Positions 1 to 10,124 of a DNA stretch of 20,317 bases are shown piece after piece. The notes under the pieces were generated by a model, which was given only the letters and a program-made list of their open reading frames with translations, was not told where the DNA came from and did no database searches. The DNA comes from Ophiothrix spiculata (Eukaryota; Echinodermata; Ophiuroidea; Amphilepidida; Ophiotrichidae). The DNA is taken from NCBI GenBank assembly GCA_000969725.1, contig JXSR01S003792.1, one strand, 5' to 3'. Within the stretch, counting starts at the first letter, position 1, and each line of letters opens with the position of its first letter. A program made the translations under genes and the position numbers.

Positions 1-340
1 GCCTTGGTATAGAATGTTTTTAAACAATTGGCAGAATTTTGGTATAGATTATCCCCAACCCTTGGTCTCTAAATTTTCCTTAAATGTTATCATGCTATTG
101 GAATGACAAGCGGAGTAGACTTTACCATGTAATCATAACCCAAGCAAACAAACATGGTCGACACATAGTTTGCTGACACAGTCATGTAATCTGGTTTGGA
201 CATAATAGGCCTAATGTTGAACATACTATTGGCCATGTGTCATAAGAGAAGGAAAACATTGTGGAAGTAACTGAAAACAATATCTGATTGTCCATAGGAA
301 TTTTCATATGTGTTGGTGATAGAGAGCAAAGTTGGTTTAA
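1..340. other. Non-coding sequence, nothing recognised
   Basis: AT-rich sequence with no convincing exon, RNA or element boundary. It is probably intron or intergenic DNA downstream of the last visible integrin exon. Confidence 0.5.
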
Positions 341-979
341 AAGGGACGTCGGATCCTCACGATTTCTGACAATTAATATTTTGATCAGAACTTGAAAACT
401 AATGAAGTAAACTATATAAAAGTGTATATTTTTAGAAAGGGAATTTCACAAGGAATCTATCTATAGCATCAGATTCTTTAAGAATTCGCTTTTTATTAAC
501 TCACCAAAACAAGTTATTTTGCCAAAAAATTTTGGACAAGCCTAGAAAAAAAATTATACGACCAAAATGTTCAAAAATAGGTATAAGTCATCTATATCGA
601 TGGTTCTACGGAATGTTTTCTCAAGTCTTTGTTTAATCCCCCTATTTTTTAAAAAAATTGTCCAAATAGGCCCAAAATTCATTTTTTGGGCACTTTTTGA
701 CCATTTTCGTGAAAACCAAGAAGTTAGATGATTTTTACCTATTTTAGAAGATTTATGCCAAATAATACTTTTTCTAGGCTTGTTCAAAACATTTTGGTAA
801 AATAACTTGTTTTTGGTGAGTTTCTAAAAAGTGAGTTCTTAATATTTGAATTTGATGCTATAAATGGATTCCTTGTAAAATTTCATTTCTAAAAATGTAC
901 ACATTTACAAAGTTTACTTTATTGGTTTTCAAGTTATGATAAAGACAATTTTCGGGATTGTAAGGCTCCGACCTCCCTT
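341..979. mobile_element. Long inverted-repeat (foldback) element
   Basis: The ends read AAGGGACGTCGGATCCTCAC on the left and, as reverse complement on the right, AAGGGAGGTCGGAGCCTTAC. The inverted similarity continues inward for roughly 250 bp per arm: 341-600 against about 725-979, sharing words such as ACTTGAAAAC and CAAGCCTAGAAAAA. The middle is AT-rich and has no transposase. A TTAA precedes the left end but not the right, so the target duplication is unresolved. Confidence 0.75.
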
Positions 980-1181
980 GTACAGTCTTTCAACGCAATG
1001 AGACAGTGGAATATTTACCTCATTTTTTTGATGTGACAAACACACATCCTGGTCAGAACTTCTAAGACAACTGGTGATCTATAACATTAGGGCTACTTGA
1101 CTATATTTCTAGTAATTACCCATATAACGCTCAGGCCAACGACGCAATGGAGACTAAATGCCTTACCCAAGGGCATAACTC

Positions 1182-1193
1182 GTTGGCGCCAAC
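1182..1193. repeat. Perfect 12-bp palindrome
   Basis: GTTGGCGCCAAC is self-complementary and lies just beyond the B-box end of the tRNA-like unit, inside the SINE body. Confidence 0.9.
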
Positions 1194-1251
1194 GGGGCTC
1201 TAACTCATGACCTACTGATTACGAGTCCTAGCTCTGTTCCACTAGACCACA
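1190..1251 (-). repeat. tRNA-derived SINE head (Thr-like anticodon)
   Basis: On the minus strand the A-box-like TGGTCTAGTGG lies at 1249-1239. An anticodon-loop-like CTCGTAA follows (CGT in the anticodon position). A degraded B-box region, GGTCATGAGTTAGAGCC, ends near 1196. Downstream, CCTTGGGTAAGGCATTT resembles a recurrent SINE body motif. The cloverleaf is imperfect, so this is a SINE remnant and not a functional tRNA. Confidence 0.6.
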
Positions 1252-1282
1252 CGTTTTGTTACATCAAAATATTGAGGTAAAT

Positions 1283-3152
1283 ACTTCATATCTAATAATG
1301 TTTTTAAAACCCTACTTGCTTAATAACCAAATACATTTTGGGATAGTTTAATGAATTCAATCCTGCACTATGTAATTACTGTAGCTCTCAAGTTCAACTC
1401 CCATTTGAAGATACAACTTCATTTTCCAATTTCTGCTCTGGGAGTAAGTCTCAGCTTATTAACCAAATTGCATTGACAAAAGCAAAATGTTGAGCCAGGC
1501 ACTTCTATCATTTTGTTGTCATTTGATTTTGTTATTTTCTTTTTGAACATATTGCAAATTTCAATGATGCATAAGGGTAATTAAAAGGAATTCTGTTTAT
1601 TAAGTCACTTTGCAAGTACTTATTTAGCATAGTCACAAAATAAATATAGTATATTTACAGCAATGGCAATTAAAAACATATTTTACACTTTAAAACAATA
1701 TAACTGAAACACAATCGTTAACTTTTTCTGCAAATTTAATAATTTGAATTCTACTAACTAATATTTGTAGCATTTGATACGCATGAAATCTAAGTCAACT
1801 GGGGGTCAGAAGCATGGGTAGGAAATTTGGGAGATTTAAAAGCTTGCTTTTCGGAAGGAAACTGTAGATAGGAAATTAAAGCTGTCATCATGGTGGCAAC
1901 ACCTGAAAAGAAAGTTGCCAGATTGAAATGTCAGGCTGCTTGAAGCAATGTAATACAGAATAATAAACAAAAGTTTTGATTTTGATTTTAGTTATAAACT
2001 TGATTAGGAAAAACTTGGATATCATTCTACACAAATCTGTGTTTTTTCATATTATTTTTCTAAAACATAAAAAATATGGTTTCCATTTTGTAATTTTATT
2101 TAAAAAGGTTCTTTGATTATAGGGTTCATTCCAAGAAAAACAACATTTGGCTAAAACAGCATGCCATATGAAATGACATTCTGGTGAAAAATCTCTGTTA
2201 CAAACTTTATCACATGATCATTTTTAAAATTTAAAACATAAAATGTGACATGTACAGTAGACATAAAGGAACACTCAAATTTCATCATATTTTGACAAAG
2301 AAACACTACTACCGTACTTTACTTGTCCTTATAGCACTATGCTACCACCTTAAAGGTGTAGGTTCCGATAACATTCTCATAATCTCAACCCCCTGGGCTC
2401 AACCGGAAGTAGTATATTTTTTGATGTCAAATGAAAGCCCATATTTTTCTGATTATGAATCCAAAATTTCACCTTCAAATTCTTTATAGTTTCTGAGATA
2501 CTAGTATAGCACAAAATGTAAAGTTAATTGGTATACCTATTTTCCATTTCTTTTGTATTTACATTTTAAAGGAGTTTCTTGTTATTTATTGCTTTAGGGT
2601 ATCTATAAAAAGCTCATGATTGATCTATATAACACAGAAAAATATCTGAAACCATTCAAGATCAAATGAAAAACTTTAGAAACAAACTATACATATCACA
2701 TTTATAACACTATATAACCATCTAGTTTGTTTCTTCTCAAATGCAGGTTAAGAATTTTGTTGGGATTTATTATTTCTATGATTAAAATGATTTCTTATTG
2801 ATTCTTTTTTTTAAAAAGATTAAAATTTATATGTTTTTTAAAAATCAGATCAGATATCTGTTTGTAAACTGGGGAACAGGTGCTAATCAGTATGAATGGG
2901 TATCTAGAGCTGCGCTTACAACATACCAGACTACCAGCTTACGTGAATAAGCTATTGGGTTAAATAAAACAATATCAAGTGCACTCCATTGATTTCCTAT
3001 GTCATCATCATATTTCAATTACGCTTCTGAATTACGGCTTACAAGATTCTTATTGCCAATCTGCTTTCTTTGCTTTGCAATATTTCACTTTGTAGTCATC
3101 TTCCTCTCTACCAGATCTCCTTGTGAATGAAACCTTGAGGCTTGAGCTCATA
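1283..3152. other. Non-coding stretch, no gene recognised
   Basis: AT-rich. It contains a tail-like (TTTTGA)n run near 1974-1990, which might mark the 3-prime end of a retroelement on the plus strand. It also has an acceptor-preceded open frame on the minus strand at 1790-1902 (see findings). Nothing else is supportable. Confidence 0.5.
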
Positions 3153-3750
3153 CGAGGGGGTATCAAAAAGTTTTAAAGATCACCCAGAAGAAATGCAGAC
3201 AGGAACCTACTTTTATTATGCCACCTTTGAGTCATCTTTGCATACGCAATGTGCAAAGTTACACATATTCTACCACTTAAAATTGACTGTCCATAGACCG
3301 ACACATTTTTTTTGACATTATAGAGATCCACTTTTAGCCAAAAAATCCATATTGTATTTGGCTAAAATCAACATTTTTAGGTCGGTCATGCTTCATTACG
3401 TCATTATGATGTCATTTGTCGACCAATTTCAATAATAATCAATGGAAAGAGGAGATCCTAATCTATACTATGGTACCAGACTTCTAAATTTTGGGCTTGC
3501 CATCATAGAATTACTGGGCTGTAACCCTTCAATGTAAGGATTTAATCACACCACGCTTCTCCATGCAGTTTATCTGTTAAGGGGCGGCAGTTTGTTCACA
3601 TCTGTCGACACCTATTTAGAAAGAATAAATGCCATTGATAACATTTTTGCACCATAATGTACACAAGAACGAGTGACCATCCTGACAAAAGTTCATTGAC
3701 ATAGCTCTTTTCCTTATGGGAAATCTTTAAAACTTTTTGATACCCCCTCA
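3153..3750. mobile_element. TA-flanked TIR element (mariner-like, non-autonomous)
   Basis: The left end CGAGGGGGTATCAAAAAGTT and the right end, reverse complement TGAGGGGGTATCAAAAAGTT, continue as near-perfect repeats for about 28 bp. The element is flanked by TA at 3151-3152 and 3751-3752. The TA target and the end sequence resemble Tc1/mariner elements. The 598-bp interior has no open frame resembling a transposase. Confidence 0.75.
3296..3387. repeat. Nested hairpin inside the TA-flanked element
   Basis: GACCGAC at 3296-3302 pairs with GTCGGTC at 3381-3387. Within it, TTTTAGCCAAA (3332-3342) pairs perfectly with TTTGGCTAAAA (3357-3367). Confidence 0.7.
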
Positions 3751-3904
3751 TACTCGATCATTGAACACAAAGAAAATGTGCTTCTCGATGAGTGTTTTCT
3801 ACAAACATCTTCTTGTAAGTGCCAAAAACCCTTTGCCAGCAACAGTTGGATTATGACTATCATATTCATTTTCAAAAATTTCGGGAAAATATCTTAAAAC
3901 CAAA

Positions 3905-4262
3905 GGCCAAAAAAAAAGTTGTTTGGTTGTCCTCCACCACCCACCCCTATTTGTCGAAATTGGAAAAAAAGTTTTTAATGTGCAAAAGTATACCGCACCT
4001 AATTTTAAGATTTCCCCAAAAGGGTTTTTTATTGAGCATTTTCATCTTTTGAAAATATTTTTTTAGTTATTATTTTCATTTAATTTACATTTTAATACTA
4101 TTTTTAAGCTTGTATAAAGAGGTTTTTCTGTACAGTAGACTTATTTGGATCTTTATAGAGACCATACTAATTTGGTGTTGTAAAAAATCTATTAAAAAAT
4201 AATCCGCCCGCACTTGCTCCAAAAAAGTTGTGAAGGACAACCAAACAATTTTTTTTTGGCCT
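3905..4262. mobile_element. Inverted-repeat element (MITE-like)
   Basis: The left end begins AGGCCAAAAAAAAAGTTGTT and the right end, as reverse complement, begins AGGCCAAAAAAAAATTGTTT. Both continue into GGTTGTCCT. It is 358 bp with an AT-rich centre and no coding content. No clear target duplication was found. The overlapping frames near both arms are by-products of the inverted repeat. Confidence 0.65.
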
Positions 4263-5120
4263 AAGACAGAATATCTGATATCTAAATTCTCTATTTTTTG
4301 TAATTTTAATGATAATGTCCCTTGCATGAAACAAGATTATTTTTCTTACATGTGACAAACATTACCGCAAACTTATTTTCAAGAATTTGAACTGACGTAA
4401 ATCTTGAAATTAAATTAAGGATGATAAGTATGAAATACTTGTTTCAAATGAAATATTTCAGAGAAATAACTCATGTTATGTCGTCAATGGTAAGTGTAAC
4501 TGATTTCTATGCACCAAAGCTTGGATTTACAGCAAATTCCCCATGGATAATGAACTCATCAGAAATGCAATGTTTTATATAACTGTCTGTATGTATGTGA
4601 TGATTTTGATAAGTGTTTGGTTCTGACTTGAGTTAAGACAGGACATTTGAAGGGGGTCTGTACCATTGTGCAGTATAAAATATGAGCAAAATGTGAAAAA
4701 TTTAAGCAAGTGATGTATTCATTTCATGTAAGAGTTTTGATAGCTAATTAGTTTTAAATGGTTTAAAATGGTCCTTATTCCACAGTTGTCAACATCTTAG
4801 GCTATGAGTGATTGAATTTTAGAGGCTTGTAGTTGGGTTGTGACTTGATAGACACCGTAGATATGTTACACTCTAAAATGGAAAGAGTGAACGGTCTCTC
4901 TTTCTTCAGGGATGGTTATGGCTTTTTGTAATTTTGCCTGAATTTGCCTGAAAATGTGAATTTCCCAATACTTTTGTACAGTGAAGATCTAAGCATTTTT
5001 GCCTGAATTTAGACAAAAACCTGAAGATAATCATGCCTGCTTTCTTGGAGTGATTTGAATGAAACAACACTCTTTTCGGTGAAATTGAATGGGGTTTCAC
5101 TCAAAGAGAGCGTTATACTT

Positions 5121-5228
5121 CACTCTTTGTTAGAGTTACATTTGCCACTATTTCAAAGATTGGTCACTTACACCACTCTTAATCTGTAAAAGAGTGACAA
5201 ATGTAATTACTCTAACAAAGAGTGAAGT
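5121..5228. repeat. Internal inverted repeat of the AGAGTGA element
   Basis: ACTTCACTCTTTGTTAGAGT in the left part faces its complement around ACTCTAACAAAGAGTGAAGT on the right. About 45 bp per arm match, with one small gap. This gives a hairpin within the larger element. Confidence 0.7.
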
Positions 5229-5352
5229 TTAACTCTGAAGGAGTGACATTTCGCTCTTTTTGAGTGATACCTGTTCAATTTCACTTGAGTGAAACAAAAT
5301 TCACTCTAAGAAAGAGTGAACGTTCACTCTACTCTACTCTTTTTCATTTTAA

Positions 5353-5763
5353 GGTGTCTGTTCCACGCGTACTGGTACACCCTTTTTTTTTGATTTCGCA
5401 AGTGCAACAACACACATACGCAGTATATGCAGAATAGAATTTTAAAGCCAAAAAATTGTCACATTGTCTAATTTTTCTATTAGAAAGAACATACTTGTGT
5501 GCAACTTTTGAGAAAAATTTGACAAACAATTTTGGTGGGAAGTTTTTGAATCAACACTAAATAATGTCACTTTTGCCACATTTCCCTGTACTAATTTTTT
5601 CCAAAATACCTAAAAAAATGCTGTTTTTAAACCGACTCGCATGCAAAAATGAGTTTGGTAACCCCCAATTTTTATTTTTTAAATCGATTCTACATCGATA
5701 AAATATCATTCATACTGATGTTTACTTTAAAAATTTGGGCAGATCTATCATGGACCAGACACC
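5353..5763. mobile_element. TTAA-flanked element, GGTGTCTG family
   Basis: TTAA lies at 5349-5352 and at 5764-5767. The ends read GGTGTCTGTTCCA on the left and, as reverse complement, GGTGTCTGGTCCA on the right. It is 411 bp and non-coding. TTAA duplication is characteristic of the piggyBac superfamily, though this terminal sequence is not the usual CCCT start. It splits the right arm of the older element at 4866-5775. Confidence 0.75.
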
Positions 5764-5977
5764 TTAAGAGTGTAAAGAAACTGGGGAAATGCTCTCACCA
5801 AGCATGGGCCCTCAATGAAATGAATACAGTCAACTAATCAGCTGTGGATAAGAACAAATACATGTAAATTAAATAAGGAAGCATGGTTTAAGACATAATA
5901 CTTTGCTTCAACCAATATATTTTAATGTATTATATATTAACAAGCCAATAGATTGTTAGGTTACCATGGCAACTTAC

Positions 5978-6026
5978 CCTGCCAGTAATAACTGCCTACT
6001 GCTCCCAATAATAGAAGACTGCTATC
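5978..6026 (-). CDS. Integrin alpha chain, internal mini-exon (blade 3)
   Basis: A 49-nt exon read from 6026 down to 5978, with acceptor TTACATCTTTGCAG and donor GTAAGTTGCC. It encodes DSSLLLLGAVGSYYWQ plus the first G of the next codon, which is Gly if the next exon begins with G. The family motif here is V-L-L-G-G-P-G-S-F/Y-Y-W-Q-G, the FG-GAP-type strand of blade 3. The usual Gly-Pro is replaced by Ala-Val, a visible departure within an otherwise typical motif. It enters in phase 0, matching the exon at 12776-12840, and leaves in phase 1. The next integrin segment (usually GQ-type, leading to a YLGYSV motif) was not recognised between 1 and 5977, so it is probably beyond the left edge. Confidence 0.86.
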
Positions 6027-6460
6027 CTGCAAAGATGTAACAAATCAAAATAGATAAAATGTTATAAATATACTTATTAATATGATTAGATATCAAGTCT
6101 GCAGATCCCGGGTGATTTTTTAAAGGGGTTTGGCATCATATTTGCATTTTAAAAATGAAAATATCAAGATAGTATCAAAACGTTGGCTAAGGTATGCTTT
6201 CAAAGTTACAGAAAATAGCACATTTGACTGAACCGAATAAAGGCTAATTATTTAAATCTATTACAAATAGGTTAAGACCTTATATTTGCCTTTTTCAAGT
6301 GGGATGAAATTAAAATATATGACAAAATCATCCCTTGGATTTAAGTACCTTTAATAATGTTGTTTGGCGATGATGAAAAGTAATAATATTAGATATATAT
6401 TTGCAAAATTGTCAAGTTTCAATATAGTCATATAACTGATTTTGAAATGCTTGCTATTAA

Positions 6461-6978
6461 AGGGGCATTGGACTTTTTTTGTAGATGATTTACACTTTCT
6501 ATGTTAGAAAATAACAGTAAATTACAAGATATCGGGAACAATTTTGATCAAAAATTTCAAAGAAGTCACAAATTTGAATTTTATTTTATTTGTTGATTTT
6601 GGGTATGAGGCTATTCTCTAAACATATTTATTGATACTATACAATGATAAAGAGCCATAGATTTGTTTGTAAAACATTCCTTTCACATCATAGATTGCAG
6701 GAAAATCAAAAGAAGTTTGGAATTTTCATTAGATCTCCTGATAAGGCCAATTCTAAAAGTTCAACTATAGAGGGCAGTATTTATTGTTGTCAACAACAAT
6801 AATTAAAAATAAGTGAATATCTAAATATTTTGATATAAATAAATAGGGTTTGAATTTGACAATGAAACTTTGCATGCTGTCATTAAATTATTACCGCTAA
6901 CACTTAAAAATGATGCAAAAATCTCAAAATGTTTGGGGAAAAGTTTGGGGATGATATTGAACTTGTCCAAATGCCCCT
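6461..6978. mobile_element. TTAA-flanked TIR element, AGGGGCAT family
   Basis: TTAA at 6457-6460 and 6979-6982 bounds a 518-bp non-coding segment. The left end is AGGGGCATTGGAC and the right end, as reverse complement, is AGGGGCATTTGGAC. No transposase frame is present; the small open frame at 6870-7073 crosses the right edge and is judged spurious. Confidence 0.8.
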
Positions 6979-7250
6979 TTAAAATCTATGCATATCATCT
7001 ACAATTAGCAGCATTCTTAATTGACAAATTGATTACATGTACATTAGCCAATTTACTCAAAAATGCTAGCTAATAATTTTTGTTTAACAGTACGACAATG
7101 ATGCTTTAAGTCATACTACCGGAAACAAATTGAGCATTTTATCACATACGTCACCACTTGTATTTTACGCCTACAGCGACACAACATAAACACAAATATG
7201 ACCACAGTCATGGCAGTTTATGCATCAGAATGTGCTGTAAAATATACTAA

Positions 7251-7521
7251 AGCTCAATTCATACTCGGCCTCCAAACAAAATTTTTCCTACCAAACATTT
7301 GGTCGTGACGTCAAAATGACGATTGACTCAAAACAAAACAACTTGAACACCGAGTTGAGACCAAATAAAATTTCGCGCTAGAATGCACATGCTATTGAAT
7401 TGGCATATACATTGGACCAAATGTTTGCTATCCTTTAAATTCGATGGCAAATATTTGGTGACGTCACGACCAAATGTTTGGTAGGAAAAATTTTGTTTGG
7501 AGGCCAAGTATGAATTGAGCT
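7251..7521. mobile_element. TAA-flanked MITE with long near-perfect TIRs
   Basis: About 63 bp at each end match as inverted repeats, beginning AGCTCAATTCATACTCGGCC on the left and AGCTCAATTCATACTTGGCC (reverse complement) on the right. TAA lies at 7248-7250 and 7522-7524. A 3-bp TWA duplication suits the PIF/Harbinger superfamily. At 271 bp it has no coding capacity. TGACGTCA occurs once in each arm (7306-7313 and 7459-7466). Confidence 0.85.
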
Positions 7522-7585
7522 TAAGCCTACATTGTTCCCATTTTATCCTCAACTGGTTCAACATTTTTATTGAATGAGATAAATA

Positions 7586-7666
7586 GGGGTCGTAGTCAGG
7601 CGGTTAGAGCGACGGGCTCATGATCCATAGATCGAGGGTTCGAATCTCAACACTGGCGCTCGACTA
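7586..7666 (+). repeat. tRNA-Met-like SINE head or tRNA pseudogene
   Basis: The A box TAGTCAGGCGG (7593-7603) is followed by a loop CTCATGA, placing CAT in the anticodon position after the conserved T, and by the B box GGGTTCGAATC (7636-7646). The T-arm and acceptor stem do not close properly, although GTAGTC near the start pairs with GACTAC at 7662-7667. The lack of a full acceptor stem argues for a SINE head or decayed tRNA. Confidence 0.65.
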
Positions 7667-8610
7667 CACAAAATCCCGTCCAAAAGTAATAATTGTCGAT
7701 ATATGACTGATTTAGTCTAGTGTTTGTTTCAAAAATGAAGTGGTATTTGTGTCAGCTGAAATGCAGCTAGATACCAAATATTATAATGGATCAGTTTGGA
7801 AAACAAGACAAGACGAGACAAATATTGTGACATCTTTTACACATAATTGGAGACTCCTTGATCAACTATTTTTTGTTTGTTTGTTCCTGGTGTGTGTGTG
7901 TTTTATTTTTCTTGACTCTAGTTAATAATAATAAAAGATTTATTTGAACATGTGTTACACAAATTTCTACATTGTACAACTTTTTTCCCTCAAATCAGCA
8001 TCAACCATTTTACCCTAAAATTAGTATATTTTTGTTTGGAGCCAACCTCTGATGTGAAACGGTCACATTAAAGTCAGATTTTACTTAAAAACCACTACCG
8101 GACTTGTAGATCCCAAACAATATTACTGATTAAATGAATTAAATGCCACTTTTAACGCCACAGACACGTAAAGTAAATAAGCGATCAAGAGAAAGCAACA
8201 TTTAAGCGCTACTCAAAATTACAAATTCACTTGAGTGAACTCACACAATCAATGTATTTGACCTTTTAGGGTAGTCCCCTGGAGGCAAATAAAGATCAAC
8301 AAAATCAAAAATGTTTACACAACCTGCTCAAAACACTGGAACTAAACCGATTCCAAAAGGCAGGCGCAAAATTGGTAACCGGTAAATGTCAGAATTGACA
8401 ATCGGATTTAGCAACTGTGTGAGAGTCGTTGAATCAGGGTTAATTCAGTTAACTTTTTGACATGAGATGAAGATAAATGTTGTCACTGTTTCATGTTTTA
8501 CAGTCTCACTCCCAGGAGTTCACCAACACAGTGATTTGGAGTTTCATATGAGAGGGAATAATTTTCACATCAAAATCGTCCTACAATTTCACAATCAGAC
8601 ATTTTGTAGT
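7667..8610. other. Non-coding stretch, no gene recognised
   Basis: Probably includes the body of the SINE beginning at 7586. A short TAATAATAATAA run lies at about 7922-7934. No splice-supported exon was seen. Confidence 0.5.
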
Positions 8611-8614
8611 TTAA

Positions 8615-8742
8615 CCCTTTCGATCCTATAGAATACTTGAGCTTACGAGAGAACGCTTAGGTGTTCCAATTCGTATTGAATAGGCCTACATATTAATTCA
8701 GTATTGGCTCTATACACCTATGGAAATTCAGGACTGAAAGGG
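8615..8742. mobile_element. Short TTAA-flanked piggyBac-like MITE
   Basis: TTAA at 8611-8614 and 8743-8746 bounds a 128-bp segment. Its ends are CCCTTTCGATCCTATAGAA and, as reverse complement, CCCTTTCAGTCCTGAATTT. TTAA followed by CCCTTT is the canonical piggyBac-type terminus. It has no coding capacity. Confidence 0.75.
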
Positions 8743-8995
8743 TTAATAACCTTCAAAACTTTAAAACAGGTTCACTATTGAACAAGTGAGGAGAACTTGG
8801 CCAAGTGAATGGTAGAAAGTGCAACAGCTACTATTTTGCAATATTAGAGCCTCTAGTTTTAGGTAAGCAGCACTGATACTGTCACCTGGAAAACAATTTC
8901 AAGAGTCAATCTTCTTGTTCCTACCCACGAACGGTTGCCGTGTTTTACCGGATCACGAACACCCTAGTTTATAGGCCTATATTTATGCCTCTTAA

Positions 8996-9619
8996 CCCTA
9001 AAAGAGCCGGGGGGGGGGCCCCTCCGGAATTTTTTTTATACCTCCGCCGGTTGTTATTTTTTCGCGCTGAAACTTCTTGACTTTTTTCCTTAAAGCCTTG
9101 CGCTTATTTTAAGACCATTTTTGTGAAAATCGGACCTAGGGTTAGGACGTGGCGTTCCGTAATGGCAAGCTGGGTCAACCGAAAAACTGACCAAAAACTG
9201 ATTTTCAATGCAAATTACATACAAATCGTGTTTTTTGTTATTAGGATACACTTCCACTATGTTTTATTGTATTTATTTGATTTATTTAGAGTAAGAACAT
9301 GCCTAAGTATACTTTGCCACACATTATTGATAAAAATTGCAACTTTTGCTCGAAAAAATTGCGAAAAACGACGATTTTGGCGATTTTTGGTGATTTTCGC
9401 GTTTTCGACCCGACGTCACTTATGACGTCACTGTGACGTCATACAAGGTCCGATTTCAATTTTTTTGGTACCAATGGACTCGTGAGGGTCATAGCTATCC
9501 ACCAGTACACTACACTTGATGTTTCGTCAATCGGTTTCTGAGATCAGAAGGGGGCAGAATCCGCCCCCCCCCCCCTCCCCGGCTGTGAGATGGGTCAAAA
9601 AAGCCCGGCTCTTTGAGAA
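8996..9619. mobile_element. TTAA-flanked piggyBac-like non-autonomous element
   Basis: TTAA lies at 8992-8995 and 9620-9623. The ends are CCCTAAAAGAGCCGGG and, as reverse complement, TTCTCAAAGAGCCGGG, each followed by a homopolymer run (G on the left, C on the right at about 9563-9576). The open frame at 9123-9425 shows no transposase features. The element carries a triple CRE-like cluster at 9411-9441. Confidence 0.75.
9411..9441. promoter_or_regulatory. Cluster of three CRE-like palindromes
   Basis: CGACGTCA (9411-9418), TGACGTCA (9423-9430) and TGACGTCA (9434-9441) start 11-12 bp apart, about one helical turn. TGACGTCA is the consensus for CREB/ATF bZIP factors. Whether it is active here is unknown. 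Confidence 0.5.
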
Positions 9620-9623
9620 TTAA

Positions 9624-10120
9624 GGTGTCTGATGAAACCTAAAACTCCTTAAAAATTCCAAATAAAATTCCGTAAAAATTTCTTCTTAAGCTCCTAAAAA
9701 AATAAAAATCAACAAAAAAGTAGACATATTTGCTTACCACTATTTAAGTACAATAAATGTCTTAATTTATCAACACATTATGCAATTTAACAATTTAAAG
9801 AAACTTAAATAACCCTAACTTAATATTTGCATATTCTAAAATACTTTTAAAAAGTCCAAGAAAAAAAATGAAAAGTATCCATCAATGGAGAGATACTTTC
9901 AAAACTACAAAATGACTCTTGGTAAAAAATAGGAACATGTCAGGAACTTAAACAGTTCTCTTTATCATTCAGAGAAACACATGTCACACCGAATTAAGAA
10001 CACTGTGTAATCCTAACCCAAGCATGTAAAGCGGTGACTTTTTGATTGTTACTTAAAGTGATCGAATTAGTGATAAAATGCTTTCAAAGGAGCAAACTTT
10101 TAATCTCTTACAGCGAGATT
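9624..10120. other. Non-coding; single end of a GGTGTCTG-type element
   Basis: Immediately right of the TTAA at 9620-9623 the sequence reads GGTGTCTGATG, the same eight-base terminus as the element at 5353. No matching opposite end was found in the window. The rest is AT-rich and featureless. Confidence 0.4.
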
Positions 10121-10124
10121 TTAA

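Larger units (their letters stand above)
1013..1282. mobile_element. TIR-bounded element carrying a tRNA-like unit
   Basis: An inverted repeat of about 28 bp bounds the segment. The left end begins ATTTACCTCA and runs to GATGTGACAAA. The right end, as reverse complement, begins ATTTACCTCA and runs to GATGTAACAAA. Inside, the minus strand carries a tRNA-derived head. Either a SINE inserted into a small TIR element, or the element captured the Pol III unit. Confidence 0.65.
4866..5775. mobile_element. Inverted-repeat element of AGAGTGA words, interrupted by a later insertion
   Basis: The left end is TTACACTCTAAAATGGAAAG then AGTGAACG. If 5353-5763 and one TTAA copy are removed, the right end read as reverse complement is TTACACTCTTAAAATGAAAA followed by an AGAGT-rich tract and GTGAACG, a good match. 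The interior repeats AGAGTGA/TCACTCT many times and holds a second inverted repeat. Its own length without the insertion is about 495 bp. Confidence 0.75.

Noticed and set aside
2341..2363. Palindrome CACCTTAAAGGTG centred on TTAA, resembling two abutting element ends
   Set aside because: No partner end was found on either side within the window, so an element cannot be defined.
2250..2489. 79-residue plus-strand frame
   Set aside because: No domain, no splice or start context, and AT-rich intron-like composition.
7586..7666. Functional tRNA-Met gene
   Set aside because: The A and B boxes and a CAT loop are present, but the acceptor and T stems do not close, so a SINE or pseudogene is more likely.
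9123..9425. 100-residue plus-strand frame, mostly hydrophobic in the middle
   Set aside because: It lies inside a TTAA-flanked element, shows no transposase motif, and its end is formed by the CRE-like repeats. Judged to be chance.
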